Source: Clostridiales bacterium (GTDB taxonomy: Bacteria > Bacillota > Clostridia > Oscillospirales > Acutalibacteraceae). From it: a stretch of DNA of 35,129 nucleotides. How positions within the stretch are numbered: the first letter of the stretch is position 1; each line of letters starts with the position of its first letter. Under the pieces are notes generated by a model, which worked only from the letters and a program-made list of their open reading frames with translations, did no database searches and was not told where the DNA came from. Position numbers and translations under genes: made by a program. The stretch is from NCBI GenBank assembly GCA_022799115.1, contig JAAWNT010000020.1, positions 1 through 35,129 on the forward strand, read 5' to 3'. Positions 1 to 8,762 of this stretch are shown piece by piece.

Positions 1-18
1 AGCAAAGAATTCTTTGCT
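1..18. repeat. Perfect 18-nt palindrome at window edge
   Basis: AGCAAAGAATTCTTTGCT is its own reverse complement. It lies about 20 bases beyond the frr stop codon (minus-strand direction). It could be part of a terminator or of the next intergenic region, but the window ends here and no T-run can be judged. Confidence 0.4.
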
Positions 19-38
19 GCAATCAGAACGCATATTTT

Positions 39-593
39 TTATATTTCCATAATTTCCTTTTGCTTTTTGTCGGAAACGGCTTCGATCTCTTTTCCGAATT
101 TATCCGTTAAATCCTGCATTTTCTTCTCCGCGTCTTTCAAATCGTCTTCGGTGATTTCAGACGATTTTTTCATGGCCTTTAGCTTCTCAATGGCATCGCG
201 ACGAACCGAACGAATTGCTATCTTTGCTTCTTCGGCCATTTTGCTGACATCCTTTACGATTTCTTTCCGGCGATCCTCGGTCAGAGGCGGGAAAATAATC
301 CGAATAATCTTTCCATCACTCTGTGGATTGATTCCCAAGTCAGAAGTTTGAATCGCTTTTTCCACCGCGCGCACCACCGAAATATCCCACGGCTGCACCG
401 TTAAGGTTCTCGCTTCGGCAACCGACACTGCAGCCAGTTGGTTAATGGGGGTCGGAGTCCCATAATAATCTACCGTAATTTTATCCAATACTGCTGGATT
501 AGCACGACCCGCCCGAATGGCAGCATACTCCTTGCTGAGCACCTCTACCGTCTTGTTCATTTTATGTTCTGCCGCTTGAAATACCTCTTTCAT
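39..593 (-). CDS. frr: Ribosome recycling factor
   Basis: A 184-residue protein beginning [15 protein letters not shown], the usual length and start for RRF. With EF-G it splits post-termination 70S ribosomes in the cytoplasm. Family landmarks are the [14 protein letters not shown] segment near residue 25, the [12 protein letters not shown] segment that follows, and the PPLTEDRR segment in the second half. The ATG at 593 has an AGGAGG box at 601-606. That ATG overlaps the pyrH stop as ATGA, so the two genes are very probably translationally coupled in a pyrH-frr operon, the classical order. An in-frame start further upstream would lie inside pyrH and lacks the family N-terminus. Confidence 0.97.
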   Translation of the reverse strand: MKEVFQAAEHKMNKTVEVLSKEYAAIRAGRANPAVLDKITVDYYGTPTPINQLAAVSVAEARTLTVQPWDISVVRAVEKAIQTSDLGINPQSDGKIIRIIFPPLTEDRRKEIVKDVSKMAEEAKIAIRSVRRDAIEKLKAMKKSSEITEDDLKDAEKKMQDLTDKFGKEIEAVSDKKQKEIMEI

Positions 594-1306
594 GATAATT
601 CCTCCTTTACTAATGTGCCGATGGGGCATCCACATACCGCATCCACAATGTTTTGAGGGTTGTCAATACTGAACACCAAAATCGGAATATTGTTATCCTT
701 ACACAGGGAAGCCGCCGTGCTGTCCATGACTTGAAGCCCTTGGTTAAGCACATCCAAAAAGGACAGACTGTCAAACTTAACCGCGTCTGGATTCTTTTTG
801 GGATCGCTGTCATATACCCCGTCCACCATGGTAGCTTTCAGGATGATATCCGCATCAATCTCCGCCGCGCGCAAAGCAGCCGCCGTATCCGTTGAGAAAA
901 ACGGGTTTCCGGTACCGCAACCAAAAACCACTACACGTCCTTTTTCCAGATGGCGAACCGCCCGATTGCGGATATAAGGCTCCGCGACCTGCTGCATAGA
1001 TATGGCTGTCTGAACCCGAACCGGCACTTCCAGCTGTTCCAACGCATCGGCAACACCCAAAGCGTTGATTACCGTGGCCAGCATTCCCATATGATCCGCC
1101 CGGGTGCGGTCCATATTTCCGCTGCTGCGCCCTCTCCAGAAGTTGCCGCCGCCCACTACAATACCGATTTGGACGCCCATATCCGCGCATTGCTTGATGG
1201 CATTACTAATGGAAACAACCGTCGCTTCGTCTATGCCATGCTTCCCGGATCCCGCAAGAGACTCACCGCTCAGCTTCAGCAATACTCTCTTATACTTTGG
1301 CTGCAA
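590..1306 (-). CDS. pyrH: UMP kinase
   Basis: A 238-residue cytoplasmic UMP kinase (UMP + ATP to UDP + ADP, pyrimidine nucleotide synthesis) of the amino acid kinase fold. Visible motifs are KLSGESLAG at about 11-19, [10 protein letters not shown] at about 50-59, the [12 protein letters not shown] segment near 71, and the [12 protein letters not shown] segment in the nucleotide-binding half. I chose a TTG start at 1306 ([10 protein letters not shown]) because a GGGGAG box sits 8 bases upstream and this matches the family N-terminus. The ATG at 1330 adds eight atypical residues and has no spaced ribosome binding site. The gene overlaps frr by 4 nt. A sigma-A-type promoter lies just upstream. 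Confidence 0.96.
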   Translation of the reverse strand: MQPKYKRVLLKLSGESLAGSGKHGIDEATVVSISNAIKQCADMGVQIGIVVGGGNFWRGRSSGNMDRTRADHMGMLATVINALGVADALEQLEVPVRVQTAISMQQVAEPYIRNRAVRHLEKGRVVVFGCGTGNPFFSTDTAAALRAAEIDADIILKATMVDGVYDSDPKKNPDAVKFDSLSFLDVLNQGLQVMDSTAASLCKDNNIPILVFSIDNPQNIVDAVCGCPIGTLVKEELS

Positions 1307-1343
1307 ATTCAACACTCCCCAAAAAAACATTTTGTTACTCTCT

Positions 1344-1372
1344 ATCTTACAATAATTGGGTATCGATGTAAA
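1344..1372 (-). promoter_or_regulatory. Promoter for pyrH-frr
   Basis: On the minus strand TTTACA (1372-1367) and TAAGAT (1349-1344) are separated by 17 bases. They sit about 40 bases before the pyrH start, as expected for a housekeeping sigma-A promoter. Confidence 0.65.
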
Positions 1373-1510
1373 GCTTTTCTAATTTAATAATGGTAATATT
1401 AATCCTTTGTTAAAATTTAAAATCCAGACAGCCCAAACGTTTTTCTTGATCTTCGCCCGTTTTTCCACAAAGAATTCAGCCAAAAACGACTTTGTAGCCT
1501 TGAAAACCTG

Positions 1511-1519
1511 TGATATAAT
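1511..1519 (+). promoter_or_regulatory. Extended -10 promoter for the DUF4317 gene
   Basis: TG-A-TATAAT is a perfect -10 (1514-1519) with the TGn extension. No good -35 is present at 16-18 bases, which fits an extended -10 promoter. A small hairpin (CGCTG, 1546-1550, with CAGCG, 1554-1558) lies in the leader. Confidence 0.55.
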
Positions 1520-1590
1520 TAAAACCCGGCCAATCCCTATCCCCACGCTGAGACAGCGAAGGAACACTACATAAGATGGAAGAGGATTTT

Positions 1591-2739
1591 ATGAACGAAA
1601 AAGAAATTGCAGAAATTCGCCGACGTTTTCGCCCCGATAAAAGCAACATCACCTGTATCCGCGGGTGCTATGTCAACGGAAATCGGGAGATTATCTCCCA
1701 GTTCAGCCAGTCGCTTACTTTAACCTCACAGGAAGAATCGGAACAAATCCTGTCAAGCCTGAAACGCACACTTTCAGGCGCCTTAGGAAAGAATCTCACG
1801 GACATCACGTTTTCTACACAGCAAGTGGTGGACAGTGAAGAGCATCGATTGCTGATGGCGTTGAAAAATTCTTCTCTAAACGATGAACAGGCTGTACAAG
1901 CATTCTACCAACGGGTGATAGAAGCTCTGAATCTGGATGGCCACTATATGATACTTTTAGCCCATGACACCTATGATGTTCCCTACCGTTCAAAGGATGG
2001 AGAAACATTGGAGGATGCTTCCTCCGAGGTTTTTTCCTATATTCTTTGCAGTATCTGCCCGGTTAAAATGACCAAACCGGCTTTGAGCTATTTTGCCAGC
2101 GACAATATGCTGCACAACCGTGCGGCGGACTGGATTGTGGCTGCGCCGGAACTCGGCTTTCTCTTTCCCGCTTTTGATGACCGAAGCGCCAACATCTATA
2201 ATGCGCTTTATTACTCCCGCGATATCTCGGAAAATCATAAAGAATTTGTGGACGCTATTTTCCATAGTGAAACCCCTATGCCTGCCGCCGAACAAAAGGA
2301 GGCCTTTGACGCCATTTTGCAGGAAACCCTTGAGGACGCATGCTGCTATGAGGTGGTACAGACCGTACACGAGCATCTGTATGAAATGATCGAGGAGCAC
2401 AAAGCAAACAAAGAAACAGAACCTCTGGTCATCTCCAAAAACACCGTGAAAAATGTTCTAATAAATTGTGAGATTCCCAACGATCGAGTAGAAGCTTTTG
2501 AGGAAAAATACACCCAAGCCTTCGGAGCCGATACCGAAATCAGCCCACGAAACCTGGTGGAAAATAAATTTCAGCTCAAGACCCCGGATGTTACCATTCA
2601 GGTAAACCCAGAGCGCAGCGATCTGGTGGAAACCCGCATTATCAACGGCATCAAATATATTTTGATTCGGGCAGAGGATGGCGTAGAGGTCAACGGGGTG
2701 GATATTCATATTAAAAGGGATCCGGAAGAAGTGGAATAA
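1591..2739 (+). CDS. DUF4317 domain-containing protein
   Basis: A 382-residue soluble protein that I recognise as the DUF4317 family, common in Clostridia and of unknown function. It begins MNEKEIAEIRRRFRPDKSNI and continues with CIRGCYVNGNREIIS, the conserved N-terminal stretch with a Cys-x3-Cys pair. There is no signal peptide or membrane segment. The C-terminal third is rich in acidic and beta-prone segments (VTIQVNPERSDLVET). An earlier in-frame ATG at 1576 exists, but GAGGA is well placed only for the ATG at 1591. The gene is monocistronic, with its own extended -10 promoter, and diverges from pyrH. Neighbours give no clue to its role. Confidence 0.85.
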   Translation: MNEKEIAEIRRRFRPDKSNITCIRGCYVNGNREIISQFSQSLTLTSQEESEQILSSLKRTLSGALGKNLTDITFSTQQVVDSEEHRLLMALKNSSLNDEQAVQAFYQRVIEALNLDGHYMILLAHDTYDVPYRSKDGETLEDASSEVFSYILCSICPVKMTKPALSYFASDNMLHNRAADWIVAAPELGFLFPAFDDRSANIYNALYYSRDISENHKEFVDAIFHSETPMPAAEQKEAFDAILQETLEDACCYEVVQTVHEHLYEMIEEHKANKETEPLVISKNTVKNVLINCEIPNDRVEAFEEKYTQAFGADTEISPRNLVENKFQLKTPDVTIQVNPERSDLVETRIINGIKYILIRAEDGVEVNGVDIHIKRDPEEVE

Positions 2740-2836
2740 CCATTATGATTAAATAGACGAATTGGTAGAATTCACACAGCCTGTTCCTATAGCGGGTATT
2801 CCATTCATTCTTTTGTCGCTGGGCTTGGGATGATTC

Positions 2837-2865
2837 TGGACAAAGCGCAACAAATCGTATATAGT
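2837..2865 (+). promoter_or_regulatory. Promoter for rtcB
   Basis: TGGACA (2837-2842), a 17-base spacer and TATAGT (2860-2865) give a near-consensus sigma-A promoter, matching 5 of 6 bases in each box. The expected start site falls just ahead of two palindromes in the leader. Confidence 0.65.
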
Positions 2866-2878
2866 TACCTATAGATGA

Positions 2879-2915
2879 AACGATATCGTTGGATAAACAT
2901 TCCAACTGGAATGTT
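2879..2915. repeat. Two adjacent palindromes in the rtcB leader
   Basis: AACGATATCGTT (2879-2890) is a perfect 12-nt palindrome. Five bases later AACATTCCA (2896-2904) and TGGAATGTT (2907-2915) form a perfect 9-bp inverted repeat with a 2-base centre. Both lie between the predicted transcription start and the ribosome binding site of rtcB, a place suited to repressor binding or an RNA hairpin. Confidence 0.6.
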
Positions 2916-2959
2916 CCGTGATACCTTTTGAAATTCCGTTTAAAAACAGGAGGGAAATC

Positions 2960-4165
2960 ATGCTGCAGTTGCAGGGAAAATATAACACAGCGAAGGTCTT
3001 TTCCCACGTCGTAGACGAAGATTCCATCGCGCAGATTATTCTGTTGTGCAATCAGGAGTTTACGCAGGGCAGCCGGATCCGTCTGATGCCTGACGTTCAC
3101 GCCGGCGCCGGCTGCACGGTAGGCACTACTATGACCATTACCGATCGGGTAGTGCCGAATCTGGTTGGGGTGGATATTGGCTGCGGTATGGAAACGATCC
3201 TTCTTAAAGAAACCCGCATCGAACTGCAAAAGCTGGATAAGCTCATCTATGCAAAGATTCCGTCCGGCTTTTCCATTCGGGAGAAAGCCCATCGTTATAT
3301 GGAGCAAATTGATCTCACAAAGCTGTATTGCTACAAATATATCAACGTCTTGCGTGCGGAAAAAAGCCTTGGAACTTTGGGGGGCGGCAATCATTTTATC
3401 GAGCTGGATCGGGATCAAGAGGGCGGCTGTTATCTGGTGATCCATTCCGGCAGCCGGCACTTGGGGCTTCAAGTGGCAAAGTACTACCAGGAAGAGGGAT
3501 ATAAGCAGCTTAACGGAAGCTCCGCAGAGGATCAACAAAAATTGATCGCAGCTCTAAAAGAGGAAGGACGGGAACGGGATATCCAAAAGGCGCTTAAAAC
3601 GTTAAAGAGTACAAAGCGAACCAGTATTCCTAAAACGCTTGCCTATGTGTCCGGGGAATTGTTTGACCAATATATCCACGACATTGGTATTATTCAGGCG
3701 TTTGCCCAACTCAACCGAAAAGCGATGGCAGACGAAATTCTGAAAGGTATGGGGCTACATGCTGAAGATCGTTTTTCCACCATCCATAATTATATCGATC
3801 TTGACGCAATGATTCTTCGTAAGGGCGCGGTGTCAGCCAAAGAAGGCGAACGGCTTTTGATTCCTATCAATATGAGGGACGGCAGCCTGGTCTGTGTTGG
3901 TAAGGGCAATGAAGATTGGAACTATTCCGCACCTCATGGCGCTGGCCGATTAATGAGCCGTTCCCAGGCGAAACAGAGTTTCACGGTCTCCGAATACAAA
4001 AAGCAGATGAAAGGCGTCTATACAACCTCTGTCAATAAAGAAACCTTGGATGAATGCCCAATGGCTTATAAACGAATGGAAGATATCATAGATAACATTG
4101 GAGATACGGTCTCCGTAGAAAAGATCATCCGACCGGTCTATAACTTTAAAGCCGGCGAGCAATAA
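2960..4165 (+). CDS. rtcB: RtcB-family RNA-splicing ligase
   Basis: A 401-residue RtcB-type ligase, which joins 2',3'-cyclic phosphate or 3'-phosphate RNA ends to 5'-hydroxyl ends using GTP and Mn2+. Motifs seen are MPDVHAGAGCTVG (about 43-55), VGVDIGCGMET with the metal Cys (about 69-79), GTLGGGNHFIEL with a metal His (about 138-149), IHSGSRHLG (161-169), and SAPHGAGRLMSRSQAK with His326 as the predicted guanylylated residue. The ATG at 2960 follows AGGAGG by a good spacing. The longer in-frame start at 2918 is non-family sequence. No archease, rtcA or rtcR gene is adjacent, so its role (RNA repair or tRNA healing) is inferred from the family only. Confidence 0.93.
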   Translation: MLQLQGKYNTAKVFSHVVDEDSIAQIILLCNQEFTQGSRIRLMPDVHAGAGCTVGTTMTITDRVVPNLVGVDIGCGMETILLKETRIELQKLDKLIYAKIPSGFSIREKAHRYMEQIDLTKLYCYKYINVLRAEKSLGTLGGGNHFIELDRDQEGGCYLVIHSGSRHLGLQVAKYYQEEGYKQLNGSSAEDQQKLIAALKEEGRERDIQKALKTLKSTKRTSIPKTLAYVSGELFDQYIHDIGIIQAFAQLNRKAMADEILKGMGLHAEDRFSTIHNYIDLDAMILRKGAVSAKEGERLLIPINMRDGSLVCVGKGNEDWNYSAPHGAGRLMSRSQAKQSFTVSEYKKQMKGVYTTSVNKETLDECPMAYKRMEDIIDNIGDTVSVEKIIRPVYNFKAGEQ

Positions 4166-4177
4166 GTAAACACGGCG

Positions 4178-4199
4178 CGTCTTTTGGTAGACGATTTTT
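4178..4199 (+). terminator. Weak terminator after rtcB
   Basis: CGTCT (4178-4182) and AGACG (4189-4193) form a 5-bp stem with a 6-base loop, followed by ATTTTTC. It is short but placed right after the rtcB stop. Confidence 0.45.
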
Positions 4200-4469
4200 C
4201 TGAAAATTTGATGGAAGCCTATCACACTTATATTCCCGACGCTGTATCAAAAGATTGCGTATGGTTATTTGAACATTTCAGCCAATCGTAAGCCTGGCTG
4301 GGATTTTACTTAAGCCCAGATCACACAGAAATCTAAGATAGATTCTGTTTCGACAGCGCCTAATTTAATGCAAATAATATACCAATAATTGTCGTTTACC
4401 CATGTCCAGCCAGTGATTGATATTCACTCACCCAGCTGCTGAACCAAAATTTAATAAATAATCCTATTA

Positions 4470-4506
4470 AAAATGGGTTTGCCCCTTACAGGAGCAAACC
4501 CATTTT
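4470..4506. terminator. Bidirectional terminator between rtcB and tsf
   Basis: A perfect 13-bp stem, AAAATGGGTTTGC (4470-4482) with GCAAACCCATTTT (4494-4506), has an 11-base loop and flanking A and T tracts. It is placed to end the tsf transcript (minus strand) and can serve the plus strand too. Confidence 0.9.
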
Positions 4507-4524
4507 ATTTTATTATAGGAAATC

Positions 4525-5439
4525 TTACTTAATCATACCGGCAACTTCGTCGGCAAAATTATCGTTGCGCTTCTCCAGGCCCTCGCCCTTTTCAAAACGA
4601 ACAAAGGACACAATTTTAATATCCCCGCCCAGAGTCTTGGCAGTATTTTCTGTATATTTCTGAACCGAAACGTCCCCATCTTTCACAAAGGGCTGATCCA
4701 ACAAGCAAACTTCCTTAAAGTATTTGCCCAGCTTGCCCATCACGATCTTCTCCGCAATCTTTTCAGGCTTGCCCTCGTTAATTACCTGCTCGGTCAGGAT
4801 CTTCTTCTCATGCTCTACAACATCAGCCGGAACGGCAGCCTCATCCAGATAGGACGGGTTGGCCGCAGCAACCTGCATCGCAATATCCTTTGCATAAGCT
4901 TTGAATTCATCCTTAGCAGCAATCTCGGCAGAGGTGTCAAACTTCACCATAACGCCGATTCTGCCGGCGGCATGGATATAGGTGGCAACCACACCTTCAT
5001 AACGCTCAAACCGGCGGATTTTAATGTTTTCTCCAATGGTGAGAACTTTCTCCTGAACCAATGCTTCCACGGTCATATCGGAGCCAGCCACCTTGGTCTT
5101 CATCAGCGCGTCCATATCGGCGGGATTATTTGCAATAATAGTCTCCGCGCAGGTATTAACAAAGCTCTGGAATTCCGCATTCTTCGCGACAAAGTCGGTC
5201 TCGGCGTTCACTTCAATAACCACGCCTACATTGCCGGCTTCATTGGTAACGGCATAGGCAACGCCTTCCGCCGCAATACGTCCGGCCTTCTTAGTAGCGG
5301 CAGCCAAACCCTTTTCTCTCAATATATCCATAGCGGCATCCATATTGCCGTCAGCCTCAGTCAGAGCCTTTTTGCAATCCATCATACCGCAGCCTGTTTT
5401 CTCTCTCAGGGTTGCCACGTCTTTTGCTGTAAAAGCCAT
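4525..5439 (-). CDS. tsf: Elongation factor Ts
   Basis: A 304-residue EF-Ts, the guanine-nucleotide exchange factor that regenerates EF-Tu-GTP in the cytoplasm. The N-terminal UBA-like domain (MAFTAKDVATLREKTG, CGMMDCKKAL) is followed by the core with the diagnostic TDFVAKN at 81-87. I favour the ATG at 5439, since GGAGG lies 10 bases upstream and MAFTAKDV is the family start. The ATG at 5445 adds only Met-Lys and sits 4 bases from the same GGAGG, so it cannot be excluded. The gene follows rpsB on the same strand, but a terminator-like hairpin separates them. Confidence 0.97.
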   Translation of the reverse strand: MAFTAKDVATLREKTGCGMMDCKKALTEADGNMDAAMDILREKGLAAATKKAGRIAAEGVAYAVTNEAGNVGVVIEVNAETDFVAKNAEFQSFVNTCAETIIANNPADMDALMKTKVAGSDMTVEALVQEKVLTIGENIKIRRFERYEGVVATYIHAAGRIGVMVKFDTSAEIAAKDEFKAYAKDIAMQVAAANPSYLDEAAVPADVVEHEKKILTEQVINEGKPEKIAEKIVMGKLGKYFKEVCLLDQPFVKDGDVSVQKYTENTAKTLGGDIKIVSFVRFEKGEGLEKRNDNFADEVAGMIK

Positions 5440-5475
5440 CTTCATTATTCCTCCATTTTTATAGAATCGGTTCTC

Positions 5476-5510
5476 AAAAAAATACCCGTACTGGTAAGCA
5501 CGGGTATTTT
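5476..5510 (-). terminator. Terminator or attenuator between rpsB and tsf
   Basis: On the minus strand an 11-bp perfect stem (AAAATACCCGT with ACGGGTATTTT; arms at plus 5479-5489 and 5500-5510), a 10-base loop and seven consecutive T residues form a textbook intrinsic terminator inside the rpsB-tsf operon. It probably lowers tsf relative to rpsB. Confidence 0.8.
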
Positions 5511-5538
5511 CACCCTAATATCCGTAGAAATTCTGCTC

Positions 5539-6291
5539 TTATTGAGCAGCCGCCTCGTCGGTCTCGTTTTCCTTTTCTGCGGCGGCTTCTTCCGCAGCCG
5601 CGCCCATCTGACCCTCTTTGCCTTCGATAATGGCATTGGCCATGGTGGCAGAAATCAGTTTGACAGCGCGGATCGCGTCGTCATTACCAGGAATGATATA
5701 GTCAATTTCATCGGGATCACAGTTGGTATCCACAATGGCGACGATCGGAATGCCCAGCTTCTTAGCCTCTGCAACCGCAATTCTCTCCTTACGGGGATCC
5801 ACGATAAACAGAGCGCCCGGGAGCTGCTTCATATCTTTGATACCGCCCAGGAATTTCTCCAGTTTTTCAATCTCCAAATTCAGTTTGATAACTTCTTTCT
5901 TAGGAAGCAGATCAAAGGTTCCATCGGCCTCCATGGCTCTGAGCTGTCTCAAACGGTCAATTCTGTGACGGATGGTGGTAAAGTTGGTCATCATACCGCC
6001 CAGCCAACGGGCATTGACATAATAAGCGCCCGCGCGCTCCGCTTCCTCTTTCACAGAATCCTGCGCTTGCTTTTTGGTACCGACAAACAGCACGGATTTT
6101 CCATCAATCGCCAGATCGCGCACAAAATTATACGCCTCTTCCAGCTTTCTTACCGTCTTCTGCAAATCAATGATGTAAATGCCGTTGCGCTCAGTAAAGA
6201 TGTACTCCGCCATTTTGGGGTTCCATCTTCTGGTCTGGTGTCCAAAGTGAACACCTGCTTCTAAGAGTTGTTTCATAGATACTACTGCCAT
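5539..6291 (-). CDS. rpsB: 30S ribosomal protein S2
   Basis: A 250-residue S2 protein of the small ribosomal subunit. It begins [19 protein letters not shown], followed by [20 protein letters not shown]; both are highly conserved. Other S2 hallmarks are [21 protein letters not shown] and the [15 protein letters not shown] segment. The tail after about residue 225 is Ala/Glu-rich, as in many clostridial S2 proteins. The ATG at 6291 has GGAGG 8 bases upstream; longer in-frame starts are not family-like. It is the first gene of rpsB-tsf, with a strong promoter and a leader of about 100 bases. Confidence 0.98.
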   Translation of the reverse strand: MAVVSMKQLLEAGVHFGHQTRRWNPKMAEYIFTERNGIYIIDLQKTVRKLEEAYNFVRDLAIDGKSVLFVGTKKQAQDSVKEEAERAGAYYVNARWLGGMMTNFTTIRHRIDRLRQLRAMEADGTFDLLPKKEVIKLNLEIEKLEKFLGGIKDMKQLPGALFIVDPRKERIAVAEAKKLGIPIVAIVDTNCDPDEIDYIIPGNDDAIRAVKLISATMANAIIEGKEGQMGAAAEEAAAEKENETDEAAAQ

Positions 6292-6396
6292 TTTAAAATC
6301 CTCCTTGGTTTTTCCTCCGCTCATCCTGACGGTAAAATACCCCTCTATGAGGAGCACCCATTTCACCGATAGTTAAGCGTGTGTTTTGCGCCGATT

Positions 6397-6425
6397 ATTA
6401 TATCATGGTTTTCCAAGAAAAACAA
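6397..6425 (-). promoter_or_regulatory. Promoter for rpsB-tsf
   Basis: On the minus strand TTGTTT (6425-6420), a 17-base spacer and a perfect TATAAT (6402-6397) form a sigma-A promoter about 105 bases before rpsB. A palindrome, TCAGGAA-t-TTCCTGA (6433-6447), sits just upstream of the -35 box. It may be an operator or a weak terminator for ylmC. Confidence 0.7.
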
Positions 6426-6453
6426 GAGTTTCTCAGGAATTTCCTGACAAAAA

Positions 6454-6747
6454 TCAATTGCTAAAAAAATTGTTTAAAAACCGGTTGCGTTTTTTCTTAA
6501 CACAACGCGAATGAAAGCATACCAGAATGGTATCCTCCCCCACTACCTCAATGTCCTCCCAACGAATGATGATGTCGTCATGCCTGCCAAACAACCCAAA
6601 GCATTTTAGTCTGCCATAAATCACAATTGCAACCAGCTTGGCGCACGATGTATCCACCTCCACATCATTGACGCAGCCCAAGCAGGTGCCATCCTTTATA
6701 TTAACCACTTCTTTATGACGCAAGTCCGCAATTCTACAACAGTTCAC
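6454..6747 (-). CDS. YlmC/YmxH-family sporulation protein (PRC-barrel)
   Basis: A 97-residue protein of the YlmC/YmxH family, small PRC-barrel proteins of spore formers with poorly known function. It begins MNCCRIADLRHKEVVNIKDG, followed by the TCLGCVNDVEVD turn typical of the family, then VAIVIYGRLKCFGLFGRHDD and a WEDIEVVGEDTILV beta pair. The GTG start at 6747 has GGAGG 8 bases upstream. A GTG three codons earlier overlaps that box and is unlikely. The protein has seven Cys residues, more than I would expect for the family. It is monocistronic upstream of rpsB. Confidence 0.8.
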   Translation of the reverse strand: MNCCRIADLRHKEVVNIKDGTCLGCVNDVEVDTSCAKLVAIVIYGRLKCFGLFGRHDDIIIRWEDIEVVGEDTILVCFHSRCVKKKRNRFLNNFFSN

Positions 6748-6932
6748 AAGGATCACCTCCTCTTTATGTATATTCAGAAAGAGGGCGAACTTGCTTGTCT
6801 GTCATCGGATCCCTAGATTTTTTGTTTTCATCTTAAATGATTCGGCTAAAATCTGACTTTATTCCTATAAAAATCTTTCTTCATTCTTATATCAAAGATG
6901 CTATTAACCGCTGATTCCAAAAACATACAAGG

Positions 6933-8729
6933 TTACCCTTGTTCTGCTATTTTCTCCGCCAGTTCATTGAGGTAAACCCATCGCTCAGTCTGTTGTTCCA
7001 GCTGCTGCTCTACCTGTTCTTTCTGCTCCAACAGCTGCTGGAGCTTTTCATAGTCAGCGGAAGACTGACCAATTTCTTCTTCAATTTGCTTAAGCTTGCA
7101 TTCCAAATCATCGATTACCGCGTCGATTTGGTTAAATTCTCTCTGCTCATTGAAAGAAAACTTCAATTTTTTGGGGGAAGCCGGACGCTCCCGCTTTGCT
7201 TTCTCATTGGAGGAAGACGTTGACTTTCGCAGTCGGGCCTCCACCTGACTCTCTTCAAAATAGTCGCTATACCCGCCCAGATATTGCCTGATCTCTCCGC
7301 CGGGACGAAACTCCAGAATATGGTCTGTGACTTTATCCAAAAAGTAGCGGTCATGAGATACCGCCAAAATCGCGCCCTTAAAGTCCTGAAGATAGTCCTC
7401 TAATATCATCAATGTCTGTATATCCAAATCATTGGTCGGCTCGTCCAACACAAGCACGTTGGGCGCTTCCATAAGCACTCGAAGAAGGTAAAGCCTACGC
7501 CGCTCTCCCCCTGACAACCGTCCAATCTTTGTATGCTGCAAGGCGCCGTCAAACAAGAATTTTTCCAGCATTTGTGAGGCTGTCACCGCCCCATTCGGGG
7601 TCTGGATTATGTGAGCAATCTCACGGATATAGTCGATAACCTTGCTGTCTGGGTCCATGTGCTCACATTCCTGAGAAAAATAACCAAATTTTACGGTGTC
7701 CCCTACCGCAACGCTGCCGCTATCCGGAGGAATCTGTCCAATCATTATCTTTAACAAGGTGGATTTTCCACATCCATTAGAACCCACAATACCGATGCGC
7801 GCATTGCGCTGTAATAGGTAAGTAAAATCTTTGATGAGCGTACGATTCCCATAAGCCTTGGATATTCCGGTTACTTCCACCGTTTTTTTTCCTAGACGGG
7901 ATTGTATGGATTCCATCTCGATTTCTTCCGTTGTTGGAGGAGCCTCTTTTTCCTTTAGCTGTTCATAGCGCTGGATGCGGGATTTGCTCTTGGTACCTCT
8001 GGCTTTTACTCCCCGCTGAATCCACTCCAGTTCCTTACGCAGTATGCTTTGACGCTTCCGCTCTGAGCCTGCTGCCATTTCCTCCCGCTGGCGTTTGAGT
8101 TCCAAAAACTCGGAATAATTCCCTGGATAGGAATACAGCCGTCCGTGATCGATTTCTACAATTCGATTGGCAACCCGATCTAAAAAGTAACGGTCATGAG
8201 TAACCATCAACAGCGCTCCTGTAAATCGCGCCAAATATTTTTCCAACCATAAAACCATCTCACAATCGATGTGGTTGGTTGGCTCGTCCATGATTAAAAC
8301 TTCGCAGGGATTCACCAAAGCGGCCGCGATGGCCACTCTTTTCTTCTGGCCGCCGGATAAGCGCCCCACTGGTTGGTCAAAATCCAAAATTCCCAATTTT
8401 GTAAGAATACTTTTCGCCTCGTAGGTCTTTTCCTCCCGATATTCCCTGCTTGCCCCCTCAAATACCTGCTTTAACACGGTGTTTGTCCCATCAAAATCCG
8501 GAGACTGGGGCAAATATCCAATACGTACTCCCGTTGATTTAACAATTTGTCCTTGGTCAGGGTTCTCTTTTCCAGCCATCATCTTAAGCAGTGTGGTCTT
8601 TCCTGTACCGTTGACGCCGATCACCCCCACTTTATCCCCTTCCTTTAAAGTGAGGCAAATCTCCTGCAATAAGATCGTTTCGCTATAACTTTTGGTCAAA
8701 GCTTCTGCTGATAACAAATTCAATTCCAT
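6933..8729 (-). CDS. ABC-F family ATPase (Uup/YdiF type)
   Basis: A 598-residue soluble protein with two ABC ATPase domains and no membrane segment, the ABC-F layout. Domain 1 has Walker A GVNGTGKTT, signature LSGGQKKR and Walker B LIMDEPTNHID. An interdomain linker rich in Arg, Lys and Glu (about 215-270) follows. Domain 2 has GSNGCGKST, LSGGERRR and LVLDEPTNDLD. The last 65 or so residues form a Glu/Gln-rich coiled coil ending with WVYLNELAEKI, as in Uup/YdiF proteins. Such factors act at the ribosome E site or on DNA; this one is not a clear antibiotic-protection subtype. The ATG lies 1 base from GGAGG, so a TTG at codon 3 (8723) may be the true start. Confidence 0.9.
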   Translation of the reverse strand: MELNLLSAEALTKSYSETILLQEICLTLKEGDKVGVIGVNGTGKTTLLKMMAGKENPDQGQIVKSTGVRIGYLPQSPDFDGTNTVLKQVFEGASREYREEKTYEAKSILTKLGILDFDQPVGRLSGGQKKRVAIAAALVNPCEVLIMDEPTNHIDCEMVLWLEKYLARFTGALLMVTHDRYFLDRVANRIVEIDHGRLYSYPGNYSEFLELKRQREEMAAGSERKRQSILRKELEWIQRGVKARGTKSKSRIQRYEQLKEKEAPPTTEEIEMESIQSRLGKKTVEVTGISKAYGNRTLIKDFTYLLQRNARIGIVGSNGCGKSTLLKIMIGQIPPDSGSVAVGDTVKFGYFSQECEHMDPDSKVIDYIREIAHIIQTPNGAVTASQMLEKFLFDGALQHTKIGRLSGGERRRLYLLRVLMEAPNVLVLDEPTNDLDIQTLMILEDYLQDFKGAILAVSHDRYFLDKVTDHILEFRPGGEIRQYLGGYSDYFEESQVEARLRKSTSSSNEKAKRERPASPKKLKFSFNEQREFNQIDAVIDDLECKLKQIEEEIGQSSADYEKLQQLLEQKEQVEQQLEQQTERWVYLNELAEKIAEQG

Positions 8730-8762
8730 TCCTCCGAATCATTCAACTTAAAAGCCGAACGG

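Larger units (their letters stand above)
4166..4524. other. Intergenic stretch between rtcB and tsf
   Basis: About 360 bases between two converging genes. It holds a weak terminator hairpin after rtcB and a strong bidirectional one before tsf. A short open frame (about 4184-4276, plus strand, including MEAYHTYIPDAVSKD) has protein-like composition. It lacks a ribosome binding site and could be a decayed gene or chance. Nothing else was recognised. Confidence 0.5.

Noticed and set aside
1379-1567. A 62-codon minus-strand frame upstream of pyrH
   Set aside because: It covers the extended -10 promoter of the DUF4317 gene and has no ribosome binding site.
2711-3538. A 275-codon minus-strand frame
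   Set aside because: It overlaps rtcB antisense. RtcB motifs are unambiguous, and this frame shows no recognisable family.
4810-6264. A 484-codon open frame on the plus strand
   Set aside because: It runs antisense across tsf and rpsB, which are certain genes, has no ribosome site and crosses their intergenic terminator. It is a shadow of their codon usage.
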